Source: Pseudomonas sp. G34 (GTDB lineage Bacteria; Pseudomonadota; Gammaproteobacteria; Pseudomonadales; Pseudomonadaceae). Taken from it: a stretch of 64,000 nt of DNA. The translations under genes were made by a program, and so were the position numbers. Location: NCBI RefSeq assembly GCF_031119625.1, contig NZ_JAVHZV010000009.1, positions 472,681-536,680 on the forward strand, in the 5' to 3' direction. The notes beneath the pieces are model-generated. The model had not been told where the DNA came from. It made no database searches and worked only from the letters and a program-made list of their open reading frames with translations. Shown piece by piece: positions 33,506 through 43,775 of the stretch. How positions within the stretch are numbered: the first letter of the stretch is position 1; each line of letters starts with the position of its first letter.

Positions 33506-35761
33506 TTAGCCTGCCGCCAGCTTCAGCACCGGTTCCGGCTCGGCGACGCCAGCCAGGAACTCATCGCCCCAGCGGCGTATATCGTTGTAATTGACGATAT
33601 CGAACAGCTCGCGCAGACGAGCCTTGGCTTCGGCCTTGGGCATGTTCAGCGCCAGGTAGCAGGTTTGCGCCAGGTCGGCGGTGTCGTGGGGGTTGGTCAG
33701 CAGCGCGCCCTTGAGCTCCGCTGCCGCGCCAGCGAATTCCGACAGGGCCAGCACGCCCTGGCCTTCGAGCAGGCCCTGGGTGGCGACGAATTCCTTGGCC
33801 ACCAGGTTGAGGCCGTCGCGCAGCGGGGTGATCCACATGACATCGGCCATGGCGTACCAGGCCACCACCTCGTCGAACGGGAAGCTGCGGAAGAAGAACT
33901 GCACCGGCGTCCAGCCGATCCGCGCGAAGCGGCCGTTGATGCGCCCCACGGCCTGTTCGATCTGTGATTGCAGCTCGTCGTAGATGGTCATTTCGCGGGC
34001 GGCCGGCACGCAGATGCTGACCAGGGTGATCTTCTTGTGCAGCTCCGGGTTGTCGGCCAGCAGGCGCTCGTAGGCCTGGAGTTTTTCCAGGATGCCCTTG
34101 GTGTAATCCAGGCGCTCGACCGACAGCACCAGCTTGATGCCACTGAGCTCGTTGCGCAGGTTGGCCATCTGTTCGCGGGTCTTGTCCTGGGCCAGGGCGT
34201 TGCGCACCCGGTCGATATCCAGGCCGACCGGGTGAGCGCCAAGCTTGACCACGCGGCTGCCGGTGTCCACGGCGGTGGTCATGCGCTCCAGGCCCACGGC
34301 GCAGCCGTAGGTGATGAAGCGCGGGGCGCAGTTCTGCCGGCTGACGGTCTGCAGCGGGGTGACGCCACGGGCCACGTCGACGAAGTTCTCCACCTGGCGC
34401 GGGATGTGAAAGCCGATGTAATCGCACTGCAGCAGGCTGCCGATGATCTGCCGGCGCCACGGCAGCACGTTGAACACGTCGGCCGAGGGGAAGTAGGTGT
34501 GGTGGAAGAAGGCGATGCGCAGGTCCGGGCGCAGTTCGCGCAGGTAGCCCGGCACCATCCACAGGTTGTAGTCATGCAGCCAGACCACGGCGCCTTCTGC
34601 GGCTTCCTTGGCGGTGCGCTCGGCGAAGGCGCGGTTGACCTTGAGAAACACCTGCCAGTCATCCTCGTCGAAGCGGGCGCGCTCCCAGAAGGTGTGCAGC
34701 GTCGGCCAGAAGGCTTCCTTGGAGAAGCGCTTGTAGAAGATGTCGACTTCCTGCTTGCTCAGCGCCACCCGGGCAGCGGTGAGTTTCGGATAGCGCTCGG
34801 CATCCACGGTGGTGTGGGTTTCGAACGGCTCGTCGCCTTCCTCGTCGACCGCCCAAGCGACCCAGGAGCCGGGCCGCGAATCACCGAAGAAGCTCATCAG
34901 GGTGGGGATGATGCCGTTGGGCGAGGTCGGGCGGCGGCGCTGCACCTTGCCGTCTGCGCCACGGTATTCCTCGTAGGGCAGGCGGTGATAGACCATCACC
35001 AGCTCGGCGCGCCCTGGCGTGGTCGCCGAGCGCTTCTCGGCGGCGATGCCATGCTCGCCAAGAAAGCCGAAATGCACGAAGGCCTGCAGAATGCCGCCGC
35101 AGCCGGGACGGTCGGCCTGCAGAATCCATGACTGGTGCTCGGTGGCCTTGAGCAGGTTGGGTTCCGATTCGCCCACGCACACGCCCTTGTAGGTGCCGTC
35201 GAGCATGTTCAGGTCATTGAGGGTGTCGCCACAGGCCAATACTTCGCCGTCGTCGAGCTGCAGCCAGTCGACCAGCGCCTTGAGGCTGCTGCCCTTGTTG
35301 ACGCCTTTGGGTAGAAAGTCGAGGTAGCGATCCGCGGAATACAGCAGATCGCAACCTAGCCTTTCTGCGACCTCGGCCAGGGCCGGGTCGGCAGCCTGTT
35401 CGGGCGTGCAGAAGTAGGAACAGCGGCGTGCCTGGGGTACGTCCTGGCGTTCCAGGCCAAATTCTTCCAAGGCTTGGGCTACCTGGCTCTCACCCGGCCA
35501 GCGGGCATCGACCTGGCTCTGCAGCTGTTGGATGGGTTGCAGGGTATCGCCATGCACCAGGGTGGCGCCGACGTCGGCGATGATGAAGTCCGGTTGCGGC
35601 AAGGTCGGGTCGGCCAGCAGCGGCAGTACCGCCTCGAGGCTGCGACCGGTGACGTAGGCCAGCTGGATTTCCGGGTGGGCGGCGATGGTCTGATAGAGGC
35701 TGAGACGATCCTCGGGATCGCCAGCGAGAAAGGTTCCATCAAGATCGGTTGCAAGTAGCAT
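33506..35761 (-). CDS. Bifunctional HAD phosphatase / GT20 synthase, probably glucosylglycerol-phosphate synthase-phosphatase (GgpPS)
   Basis: This 751-residue fusion protein has an N-terminal HAD phosphatase (DLDGTFLAG at residues 6-14, KGVNKGSSLKAL and GDTLNDLNML near 170-205) and a C-terminal GT20 domain from ~260 with HDYNLW, FHHTYFPSADVF, SVERLDYTKGILEKL and DGLNLVAKEF. GT20 enzymes make trehalose-6-phosphate or glucosylglycerol-phosphate. The phosphatase-first order is what I recall for the single-chain glucosylglycerol enzymes of pseudomonads; OtsAB fusions usually put the synthase first. The product would be a compatible solute in salt stress. Trehalose cannot be excluded. The MFS gene upstream on the same strand is 89 bases away. 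Confidence 0.85.
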   Translation of the reverse strand: MLLATDLDGTFLAGDPEDRLSLYQTIAAHPEIQLAYVTGRSLEAVLPLLADPTLPQPDFIIADVGATLVHGDTLQPIQQLQSQVDARWPGESQVAQALEEFGLERQDVPQARRCSYFCTPEQAADPALAEVAERLGCDLLYSADRYLDFLPKGVNKGSSLKALVDWLQLDDGEVLACGDTLNDLNMLDGTYKGVCVGESEPNLLKATEHQSWILQADRPGCGGILQAFVHFGFLGEHGIAAEKRSATTPGRAELVMVYHRLPYEEYRGADGKVQRRRPTSPNGIIPTLMSFFGDSRPGSWVAWAVDEEGDEPFETHTTVDAERYPKLTAARVALSKQEVDIFYKRFSKEAFWPTLHTFWERARFDEDDWQVFLKVNRAFAERTAKEAAEGAVVWLHDYNLWMVPGYLRELRPDLRIAFFHHTYFPSADVFNVLPWRRQIIGSLLQCDYIGFHIPRQVENFVDVARGVTPLQTVSRQNCAPRFITYGCAVGLERMTTAVDTGSRVVKLGAHPVGLDIDRVRNALAQDKTREQMANLRNELSGIKLVLSVERLDYTKGILEKLQAYERLLADNPELHKKITLVSICVPAAREMTIYDELQSQIEQAVGRINGRFARIGWTPVQFFFRSFPFDEVVAWYAMADVMWITPLRDGLNLVAKEFVATQGLLEGQGVLALSEFAGAAAELKGALLTNPHDTADLAQTCYLALNMPKAEAKARLRELFDIVNYNDIRRWGDEFLAGVAEPEPVLKLAAG

Positions 35762-35850
35762 GCGCTGTCTCCCTGTCCAAGCGCCGGCATCAGCCGACGA
35801 GCAAAAGCGGGCACCTTGGTGGCGCCTCTGTTCTGTAGGCCTGTGTGTGC

Positions 35851-37140
35851 CTACGATGAAGTGGCCGCGCGCTCCTGCGCGCTGCCGGGGTTATCGTTGT
35901 CCGGGCCCTTGTCATCGTCTGCCGGCGGGGCGTCGGGCATCAGTTCCAGCACGGTATGGCTGGTACGCAGCATCGGCACGAAGTGCGCCTGTTCACCGGC
36001 GACCAGGTCGCTGACGTGACGCAGGCGATAGAAGGTATAGGCCGCCAGCAGGCCCAGGGTGGCGGCGAAATACAGCGGCAACGCGGCAGCGCCGGTGTAT
36101 TGCATGAGCAGGCCGGCGAGCAGCGGCCCGCATACCGAGCCGACGCCGTTGACCATCAGCAGGCTGCTGGAGCCGGACAGAATCTCGTCGCTGTGCAACT
36201 GATCGATCAACTGCGCCACGGCGATGGGGTAGATGGCAAAGGACAGCCCGCCAAACAGGAACATCAACGCCAGCAGCGGGCGCCCAGCGGGCAGCAGGCT
36301 CATCGACAGGGCCACGACCACCGCAGCACTGACCACCCAGAACAGCACCCAGCGCCGGTCGTGATTGTCGGAGAAACGCCCAATCGGCCACTGCAGCAGG
36401 GCACCGCCAAGAATGGTCGCGCTCATCATCAAACCGACGCCCGCGGCATCGAAACCGTTGAGGTTGGCATACACCGGTGCCATGCCCCAGAACGCGCCAA
36501 GGGCCAGGCCGGAAAGACCAGCGGCGGCAATCGACAGCGGTGCGATGCCGGCGATGGCGCGCAGCTTGGTGTGCAGGGTCTCCGGCACGCTGGGCTGTGG
36601 CTGGCGGGTCAGGGTGATGGGCATCAGCGCCGCGCTGATCAGCATCGCCGCCAGGGCGAACAGCAGGAAATCGGTCGGCTCGGCCAGGTTCAGCAACTGC
36701 TGCGCGGCGGCCAGGGCGCCGAGATTCACCGCCATGTAGATGGCGAACATCTGCCCGCGATTTTCGTTGCGCACCTGGGCGTTGAGCCAGCTTTCGATGA
36801 CCATGTACAGGCTGACCAGCGCCAGGCCGTAGAGCACCCGCAAGCTGAGCCAGACCCAGGGGTCGACGATCAGCACGTGCAGCAGCGCGGTGATCGCGGC
36901 CAGGGCGGCGCAGAAGGAGAAGGCACGGATATGCCCAACGCGACGCACCAGCGGAATCGCCAGCCAGGTGCCGAGGAGAAAACCGACGAAGTACCCGGAC
37001 ATGATCAGGCCGAGCATCCCGGTGGAGTAGCCTTCGGCGACGCCACGCAGGGTCAGTAGGGTGTTGAGCAGACCGTTGCCAAGGAGGAGTAACGCGACCC
37101 CACCCAGCAACGAGCTGATAGGGGCAATCAAGGACCACAT
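35851..37140 (-). CDS. MFS transporter (YcaD-like)
   Basis: About 429 residues with ~12 hydrophobic segments. It is related to the MFS protein at 26115: GRFSDNHDRRWV in the central loop, NRGQMFAIYMAVNLGALAA after helix 4, and GGLSFAIYPIAVAQLID. The C-terminal ~30 residues are acidic and proline-rich. ATG 37140 is taken as the start; an in-frame TTG lies three codons upstream. It precedes the GT20 fusion gene and may be co-transcribed. A link to osmolyte transport is only positional. Confidence 0.85.
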   Translation of the reverse strand: MWSLIAPISSLLGGVALLLLGNGLLNTLLTLRGVAEGYSTGMLGLIMSGYFVGFLLGTWLAIPLVRRVGHIRAFSFCAALAAITALLHVLIVDPWVWLSLRVLYGLALVSLYMVIESWLNAQVRNENRGQMFAIYMAVNLGALAAAQQLLNLAEPTDFLLFALAAMLISAALMPITLTRQPQPSVPETLHTKLRAIAGIAPLSIAAAGLSGLALGAFWGMAPVYANLNGFDAAGVGLMMSATILGGALLQWPIGRFSDNHDRRWVLFWVVSAAVVVALSMSLLPAGRPLLALMFLFGGLSFAIYPIAVAQLIDQLHSDEILSGSSSLLMVNGVGSVCGPLLAGLLMQYTGAAALPLYFAATLGLLAAYTFYRLRHVSDLVAGEQAHFVPMLRTSHTVLELMPDAPPADDDKGPDNDNPGSAQERAATSS

Positions 37141-37276
37141 GGCGAACAACCCTAAGGAACTATGCCGGTGATGGCAAGCAGGAAGCGCGCCAGGGATCTT
37201 TGGGGTGGTTTCTATGTGGTTGATTTACATGGAATATTTTTGGGAATAAACGGCTCGCCAATTTTTTCGCGGTTTA

Positions 37277-38629
37277 TCATGCCCCGTCATGGGGCAGTAC
37301 TCGTTCCGGCAGCGGCATCAGCGGGCGTTGCTCGGCGCCGAGGGTGCGGTTGAGGCGGGCAATGAAGTCGTTGATTTCTTGCCGTTCGCGGCCCTCGTGC
37401 AGGCAGCGGTCTGCGGTGTCGCGCACGCTGCGTGCATGGCGCAGCAGCTCGCCACGTTGCTCGGTGCTGCACGGACGATGCAGCAAGTTCTTGAAGGCTT
37501 GCAGGAGGCTCACCAGAACGCTGATGTCTGTGGCGCCATAGGCCCGTATAGGGCCTAGCAGTTGCAACAGCAATTGGTCCAGCGAGAGCTCCTGGTATGA
37601 CAGGCGAGGGGGTTCGTCGGGCAGCCTGGCGAAGTCTCTGTCGCCCAGCTCGAGGCGTTTGCCCAGCAGCACGCCGAGCAGATCGACGGCCTTGATTGCC
37701 GTGCCCGGGTCGTTGATGCCGGGGCTGAGCGCCTTCACCGCAATCTCCGACATCTGCCGACAGCCGAAGAAATAGTGGTTGCTGGCGTACTCCTCGATGA
37801 AGAAGTCAAAGCAGTCGAGCAGTTGCTGGCAGCTGTCCTCGTCCAGTTGCCGCTCCAGGCGGAACAGCGGATGGCCTTCGCTGACGAAGAAGCCACGATG
37901 GGCCATCACCGTCATGCGCACCTGATGGCGACGCAGCAGGGCATTGGCTTCGCTGACGTTGAGCGCCTTGAAGTAACCGTTGCGTTGCGCATTGACCGTT
38001 ACCCAATCACTGTCATCCGGCCAGGCCACCTGCTGCTTTCTTGCGGCCAGGTTGCTGCTGCAGGTGTGAAGCTTTGCCAGGCTGGCGAGGTAGAGATTGT
38101 TGAGAATGTGCTCGACCTGGATCGACTGCGAAATCGAGCGGATGAAGTGCACGAATAGGCCCAGGCAGGTAATGCCCATGGCGAGGGTGATCAGCACGCC
38201 GAGGCTCGGCACCCGATCGGTGTCGCCCTGTTCGATGGTGGTAATCAGCAGCAGCGCATAGAGGATGCTGCCAAAGTAGATGCCCAGTGTCTTCTGGTGC
38301 CCCTTGCTGCTGATCAACCCCGGGATCACTCGCGGCGAGAGCGAGGCGGCGGCATTGTTGAGCACCACCATGACCATCGAGAAACTGAACACCATCAGCG
38401 AGAGGATGCCGGTCACCAGGGTGGCGAGGATCAGCCTGGCGTTCTCCGCGTTGCGCACCATGCCGATGTCGACGTTCTGCTTGAGCGCCAGCATCCAGGG
38501 ACGGTATTCGAGTGCCATGGTCAGCACGCAGAGGAGAAAGAAACCGATGGCGATCAGCGTCGGGTAGAACGCCAGGCTGCGGGTAATGCGCTGATAGGCG
38601 CGAAACAGAACATTGCTGGGCACGGCCAT
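37277..38629 (-). CDS. DUF2254 membrane protein
   Basis: About 450 residues: four hydrophobic segments in the first ~190 residues, then a cytoplasmic domain with GFFVSEGHPLFRL and RQMSEIAVKALSPGINDPGTAIKAVDLLG. The ALSPGINDPGTA motif marks the DUF2254 family, whose function is unknown. ATG 38629 gives MAVPSN; an in-frame ATG at 38665 would add 12 residues, and neither has a strong ribosome site. Confidence 0.85.
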   Translation of the reverse strand: MAVPSNVLFRAYQRITRSLAFYPTLIAIGFFLLCVLTMALEYRPWMLALKQNVDIGMVRNAENARLILATLVTGILSLMVFSFSMVMVVLNNAAASLSPRVIPGLISSKGHQKTLGIYFGSILYALLLITTIEQGDTDRVPSLGVLITLAMGITCLGLFVHFIRSISQSIQVEHILNNLYLASLAKLHTCSSNLAARKQQVAWPDDSDWVTVNAQRNGYFKALNVSEANALLRRHQVRMTVMAHRGFFVSEGHPLFRLERQLDEDSCQQLLDCFDFFIEEYASNHYFFGCRQMSEIAVKALSPGINDPGTAIKAVDLLGVLLGKRLELGDRDFARLPDEPPRLSYQELSLDQLLLQLLGPIRAYGATDISVLVSLLQAFKNLLHRPCSTEQRGELLRHARSVRDTADRCLHEGRERQEINDFIARLNRTLGAEQRPLMPLPERVLPHDGA

Positions 38630-38842
38630 TGGCGAATCCGTCTTGGATGGCGTTGACCGCACCATAGCTTTCGGGCATGCATGCGCGGCAGCTCATAATG
38701 ACCGCCTGATGGCCACCCAGTTCACCCTCGAATTGGGTTTGGCGCGGCCAGCTGATCCAGGCATGGCGCGCCATCTGGCAGGTTGCATGGCCTTGCCGTG
38801 AGCGAACCGTCCGTCATCCGAGCAGCGGGGCGCGGTGGCTGC

Positions 38843-39199
38843 TCACTTGCGCCCCTCGGCAGCGCTGGCGAGCACATCGGTGCGCGCCGCCATGACGAAA
38901 TCGTTGCGATGCAAACCCTTGATCGAGTGGCTCCACCAGGTCACGGTGACCTTGCCCCATTCGGTGAGCAGCGACGGGTGATGGTTTTCGGTTTCGGCCA
39001 TTTCGCCCACCGCATTGGTAAAGGCCAGCGCATGCTTGAAGGTGCGAAAGGCGTAGGCCCGTTCGAGCTGCATCACGCCATCGCGGACCTCGATGTTCCA
39101 GTCGGGGATTTCCTTGATCAGCTGCGCCAGTTCGGCCTCGCTGACTTTGGGCGCATCGGCGCTGCAGGCTTCGCAGGTGGCGTTGGACAGTGCGGTCAT
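38843..39199 (-). CDS. phhB: Pterin-4a-carbinolamine dehydratase PhhB
   Basis: This 118-residue protein has [18 protein letters not shown] and [18 protein letters not shown], the catalytic His-rich motif of PCD/DCoH proteins. It recycles the tetrahydropterin cofactor of phenylalanine hydroxylase. It lies 35 bases downstream of phhA in the same operon. A phhC aromatic aminotransferase, the usual third gene in P. aeruginosa, is absent; the next gene encodes DUF2254. Confidence 0.95.
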   Translation of the reverse strand: MTALSNATCEACSADAPKVSEAELAQLIKEIPDWNIEVRDGVMQLERAYAFRTFKHALAFTNAVGEMAETENHHPSLLTEWGKVTVTWWSHSIKGLHRNDFVMAARTDVLASAAEGRK

Positions 39200-39234
39200 G
39201 GGGTTTCCTCTGAACGTTGATCGTTACGGCGCGG

Positions 39235-40020
39235 CTACGCCGCTTTCGGTGGAAATTTCGGCGCATGCAGGCCCAGCGCCATGGCCTGCTGAACCAGGCT
39301 CATGATGTCCTGCTGTGCCAGGGCGAACAGCCGTTGCAGGTCCGGCAGCACGAAGTACAGCGGCTGCAGGATGTCGATGCGATAGGGCGTGCGCATGGCT
39401 TCCACGGGGTCGAACGGCTGGTGCTCGGGCTCGCCGGACAGACAATACACCGCCTCCTTGGGCGAAGAGAGAATGCCGCCGCCGTAGATGCGCCGGCCGG
39501 CCGGCGTGTCCACCAGGCCGAATTCGATGGTCATCCAGTACAGGCGTGCCAGGAATACCCGCTCCTGGGGGCTGGCAGCCAGGCCCAGGCGGCCGTAGGT
39601 GTGGGTGAATTCGGCGAACCAGGGGTTGGTCAGCAATGGGCAGTGGCCAAAGATCTCGTGGAAGATATCCGGCTCCTGCAGGTAGTCCAGATCCGCCTCG
39701 CTGCGGATGAAGGTGGCCACCGGAAACTGCTGGTTGGCGAGCAGCTCGAAGAAACGCTGAAAGGGAATCAGCGCCGGCACCTGGGCGACCTGCCAGCCGG
39801 TGCTGGCCTGCAGCACGCGGTTGATGTCCGGCAGCTGGGGAATCCGCTCCCGGGGCAGGGCGAGCTTGTCGAGGCCGTCCAGGTACTCCTGGCAAGCGCG
39901 GGGCTCGATCACCTTGAGCTGGCGCTCGATCAGCGTCTGCCAGGTGCGATGCTCGACCTCGCTGTAGTCGATGAAGCCGTTCGCGTCAGGCTGCCGGGCA
40001 ACGTACTGGCTGGCTTTCAT
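39235..40020 (-). CDS. phhA: Phenylalanine 4-monooxygenase PhhA
   Basis: This 261-residue pterin-dependent aromatic hydroxylase converts Phe to Tyr. The iron ligands lie in DIFHEIFGHCPLLTNPWFAEF (two His) and the downstream YWMTIEFGLVD (Glu). The start ATG 40020 (MKASQYVARQ) follows AGGGAG. Length matches bacterial PhhA (~262). It is divergent from phhR with a candidate PhhR/TyrR box between them. Confidence 0.97.
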   Translation of the reverse strand: MKASQYVARQPDANGFIDYSEVEHRTWQTLIERQLKVIEPRACQEYLDGLDKLALPRERIPQLPDINRVLQASTGWQVAQVPALIPFQRFFELLANQQFPVATFIRSEADLDYLQEPDIFHEIFGHCPLLTNPWFAEFTHTYGRLGLAASPQERVFLARLYWMTIEFGLVDTPAGRRIYGGGILSSPKEAVYCLSGEPEHQPFDPVEAMRTPYRIDILQPLYFVLPDLQRLFALAQQDIMSLVQQAMALGLHAPKFPPKAA

Positions 40021-40125
40021 CTGGCGATCTCCCTGCACATCCGTTTCTGTGGCCTGAGCATGCCGCAGCCGGGCGGGCGTGGCGCGGGCGCGAGCGGCGT
40101 GGGGGAGCGGGCAGATGGCGGTTTT

Positions 40126-40143
40126 CGTAAAGAAAGCATTACG
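40126..40143. promoter_or_regulatory. Candidate PhhR/TyrR box
   Basis: CGTAAA, six bases, ATTACG: a near-palindrome close to the TGTAAA-N6-TTTACA TyrR/PhhR consensus. It lies between divergent phhA and phhR, about 106 bases upstream of phhA and 84 upstream of phhR. Confidence 0.6.
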
Positions 40144-40226
40144 TCTTGCGCGAAAGCCTGTTCCTGGCTTGGCCGCTTCCTCTAGACTGGCAAGAAACCT
40201 TGACGAAAATAACAAGAGCGGCCGTC

Positions 40227-41780
<1,554 letters not shown>

Positions 41781-41786
41781 AAACAA

Positions 41787-41810
41787 ACGAGCCCGGCAAT
41801 CCGGGCTCGT
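41787..41810. terminator. Hairpin between convergent phhR and lipoprotein gene
   Basis: Perfect ACGAGCCCGG/CCGGGCTCGT stem with CAAT loop. The T-tract is weak on both sides, so termination is plausible but not certain. Confidence 0.55.
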
Positions 41811-41821
41811 CTGGCGGGGCT

Positions 41822-42484
41822 TCAGCGGGCGCTGACGGGCCGCGCGCGTGGCCCTGGCAGAATGCCGTTGACCGGGTTGCTGCTCAGCAGGCGAGCGCTG
41901 GTGATGCCGGCGATCTCGTGGCCGCGATCGTTGAGGCTGTTCATCACCTGATTGACCAGGGCGGTAATCAGAATCCCCGCCAGGCCGCCGCCGCTGTTCT
42001 GCTGTTGCTCGGCGGTGCTGGCCCGGGCCACGCCTTTCCACAGCTCCTTGCCGGTGCGCAGGTCGACCAGGGTGGCGCTGGCGGCCACCGCCACCTCGCT
42101 GCTGATCACCTTGTAGCTGCTGCCGTATTCGGTCACGTCGATATACAGCACGGTGTCGGCGCCAAAGATCTCGTAGAGCTTCTGCGGCGAGACTTCGCGA
42201 ATTTCCTCGGCGTTGCTCATGCCGTTCTGCTTGAAGGTCTCGTTGACCACCGCCACCGGCAACACGTAGTAGCCGGCTTCGCTCAACGGCGCGGTGATTA
42301 GCGAGTACAGGCTGAAGGTGGCCTTGATGTCCGGCGATTTGTTGACCGGCGGCAGCACCAGGATGGAGGCCGGGCTGCTTTCCTTGAAGGCGCTGTAGTC
42401 GTAGGGCTGCTGGGTGGCGCAACCGGCCAGCAGGGCGAGCGCGGCCAGTGCCGCGAGTGTTCTGAGGGAGGTCAGTAGGGGCAT
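41822..42484 (-). CDS. DUF799 (GNA1162-like) lipoprotein
   Basis: A lipoprotein of about 220 residues. The signal peptide ends LALLAGCATQ, with a lipobox LAGC. The body has SILVLPPVNKSPDIKAT and YGSSYKVISSEVAVAASATLVDLRTGKELW, recognisable as the DUF799/GNA1162 family. ATG 42484 is used; GTG 42493 is an in-frame alternative overlapping the upstream stop. It is third in a CsgG-DUF4810-DUF799 operon. Confidence 0.87.
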   Translation of the reverse strand: MPLLTSLRTLAALAALALLAGCATQQPYDYSAFKESSPASILVLPPVNKSPDIKATFSLYSLITAPLSEAGYYVLPVAVVNETFKQNGMSNAEEIREVSPQKLYEIFGADTVLYIDVTEYGSSYKVISSEVAVAASATLVDLRTGKELWKGVARASTAEQQQNSGGGLAGILITALVNQVMNSLNDRGHEIAGITSARLLSSNPVNGILPGPRARPVSAR

Positions 42485-42489
42485 GTCGA

Positions 42490-42837
42490 TCACTTGGCCA
42501 TATTGCGCATCAGGAAGTCCATGTACTGCGCGGACTCGGGGAACAGGGCTTTCTCGGTTTCGAACTGCTGGCGCACCTGATCGGGCTTGCCGATCTCCGC
42601 GTACAGCATGCCGAGGTGGGCGTGGAAGCCCGGCGGCAGCGTGCGGTCAGCGGCGCGGGCTTTCTGGGCGCTGGCTTCCAGCGCCGCGATCTGCTCTTCG
42701 GTGCCGGTGGTGTTCTCGAAGCGCTGATAGACCTGCTGCTGGTAACCCTCCCAGTAGTACAGGGATTTGGGTTGCTGGGCGCAGCCGGCCAGCAGGGCGC
42801 TGGCCAGTAGGGTGGTGAGCAGAAGTGGGGATTTCAT
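42490..42837 (-). CDS. DUF4810 lipoprotein
   Basis: This 115-residue lipoprotein has a signal peptide with LLAGCAQQP and a YYWEGYQQQVYQRFEN motif, then a TPR-like helix pair (FHAHLGMLYAEIGKPDQVRQQFETEKALFPES). It is typical of the DUF4810 proteins that always neighbour CsgG-like and DUF799 lipoproteins. ATG 42837 follows GAGGAGCG. Upstream CsgG gene and downstream DUF799 gene are 14 and 5 bases away. Confidence 0.87.
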   Translation of the reverse strand: MKSPLLLTTLLASALLAGCAQQPKSLYYWEGYQQQVYQRFENTTGTEEQIAALEASAQKARAADRTLPPGFHAHLGMLYAEIGKPDQVRQQFETEKALFPESAQYMDFLMRNMAK

Positions 42838-42851
42838 CGTTCGCTCCTCGC

Positions 42852-43520
42852 TCACTTGACCGGGCGCCAGGCGCCGCTGTCGACACCGCTGACCAGTTTG
42901 TTGACGGCCTCGCGGATCGCCAGGTCGAGCACCTTGCCATTGAGGGTGGAGTCATAGCTGGCGGTGCCGCCAAAGCCGATGATCTCGCGGTTCGACAGGG
43001 CGTATTCGCCGGCGCCCTGGCTGGAGTACACCACCTCGGAGGTGGCCACATCGACGATGTTGAGGTTCACCTTGGCGTAGGCGATCTGCTGCTTGCCGCG
43101 GCCGAGGATGCCGAACAGCTGGTGGTCGCCGACTTCCTTGCGACCGAACTCGGTGACGTCACCGGTGACCACGAAATTGGCGCCCTTGATCTGCTGAGCC
43201 TGCTTGGAGAAGCCCGACTCCTGCTGCAGTTCGCTGAGGTTGTCGCGATCGAGCACGTTGAAGCGGTTGGACTGCTGCAGGTGGGTGATCAGGATGGTCT
43301 TGGCCTGCCCGCCAAGGCGGTCGACGCTGTCGCTGAAAATACCGCGCAGGTAGCTGGAGCGGTTGTCGAACTTGCCAACGGCAATCGGGCTGCGCGGGCC
43401 GCTGTACTGGCTGCTGGCGGTGTTGACCTTGGCGACTTCCAGGGTGCGCGAACTTTCCGTGGCGCAGCCGGCGAGCAGCACGAGCATACCGGCGAGGCCA
43501 GCGGTAATGAGCTTGTTCAT
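42852..43520 (-). CDS. CsgG/HfaB-family lipoprotein
   Basis: This 222-residue protein has lipobox LLAGCATES and CsgG-like core segments SPIAVGKFDNRSSYLRGIFSD, LQQSNRFNVLDRDNLSELQQE and FVVTGDVTEFG. CsgG proteins form outer-membrane secretion pores for curli, but this one is shorter than E. coli CsgG (~277) and has no curlin genes nearby. It probably works with the two following lipoproteins in an envelope complex of unknown purpose. Confidence 0.87.
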   Translation of the reverse strand: MNKLITAGLAGMLVLLAGCATESSRTLEVAKVNTASSQYSGPRSPIAVGKFDNRSSYLRGIFSDSVDRLGGQAKTILITHLQQSNRFNVLDRDNLSELQQESGFSKQAQQIKGANFVVTGDVTEFGRKEVGDHQLFGILGRGKQQIAYAKVNLNIVDVATSEVVYSSQGAGEYALSNREIIGFGGTASYDSTLNGKVLDLAIREAVNKLVSGVDSGAWRPVK

Positions 43521-43775
43521 ACGAATCTCGTTTGCAAAGTGGGCAGGGGGAGCCTGTAACGGCAGGAATCAGCCCGGCACTTTCACGAGGGATGCGGCAT
43601 GGGATGGCGACGCGCGGTAACGCGAGGCGCTTGAAGAGTCGATCCATGACGCTGACCCTGTGGCGGGTGCGGGGTGCTTCCTGCGGCGACGATTCTAGAG
43701 CGCATCAAGGCGTTTTGCCAGCAATGGCGACCCCGGGTGTGACGCGCTTCGCTTCGTGATGCTCCTGATGCCTGG

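Noticed and set aside
40183..40200. Possible sigma-54 promoter (TGGCAAGAAACCTTGA) before phhR
   Set aside because: The GG and GC elements are not correctly spaced and the second element lacks GC.
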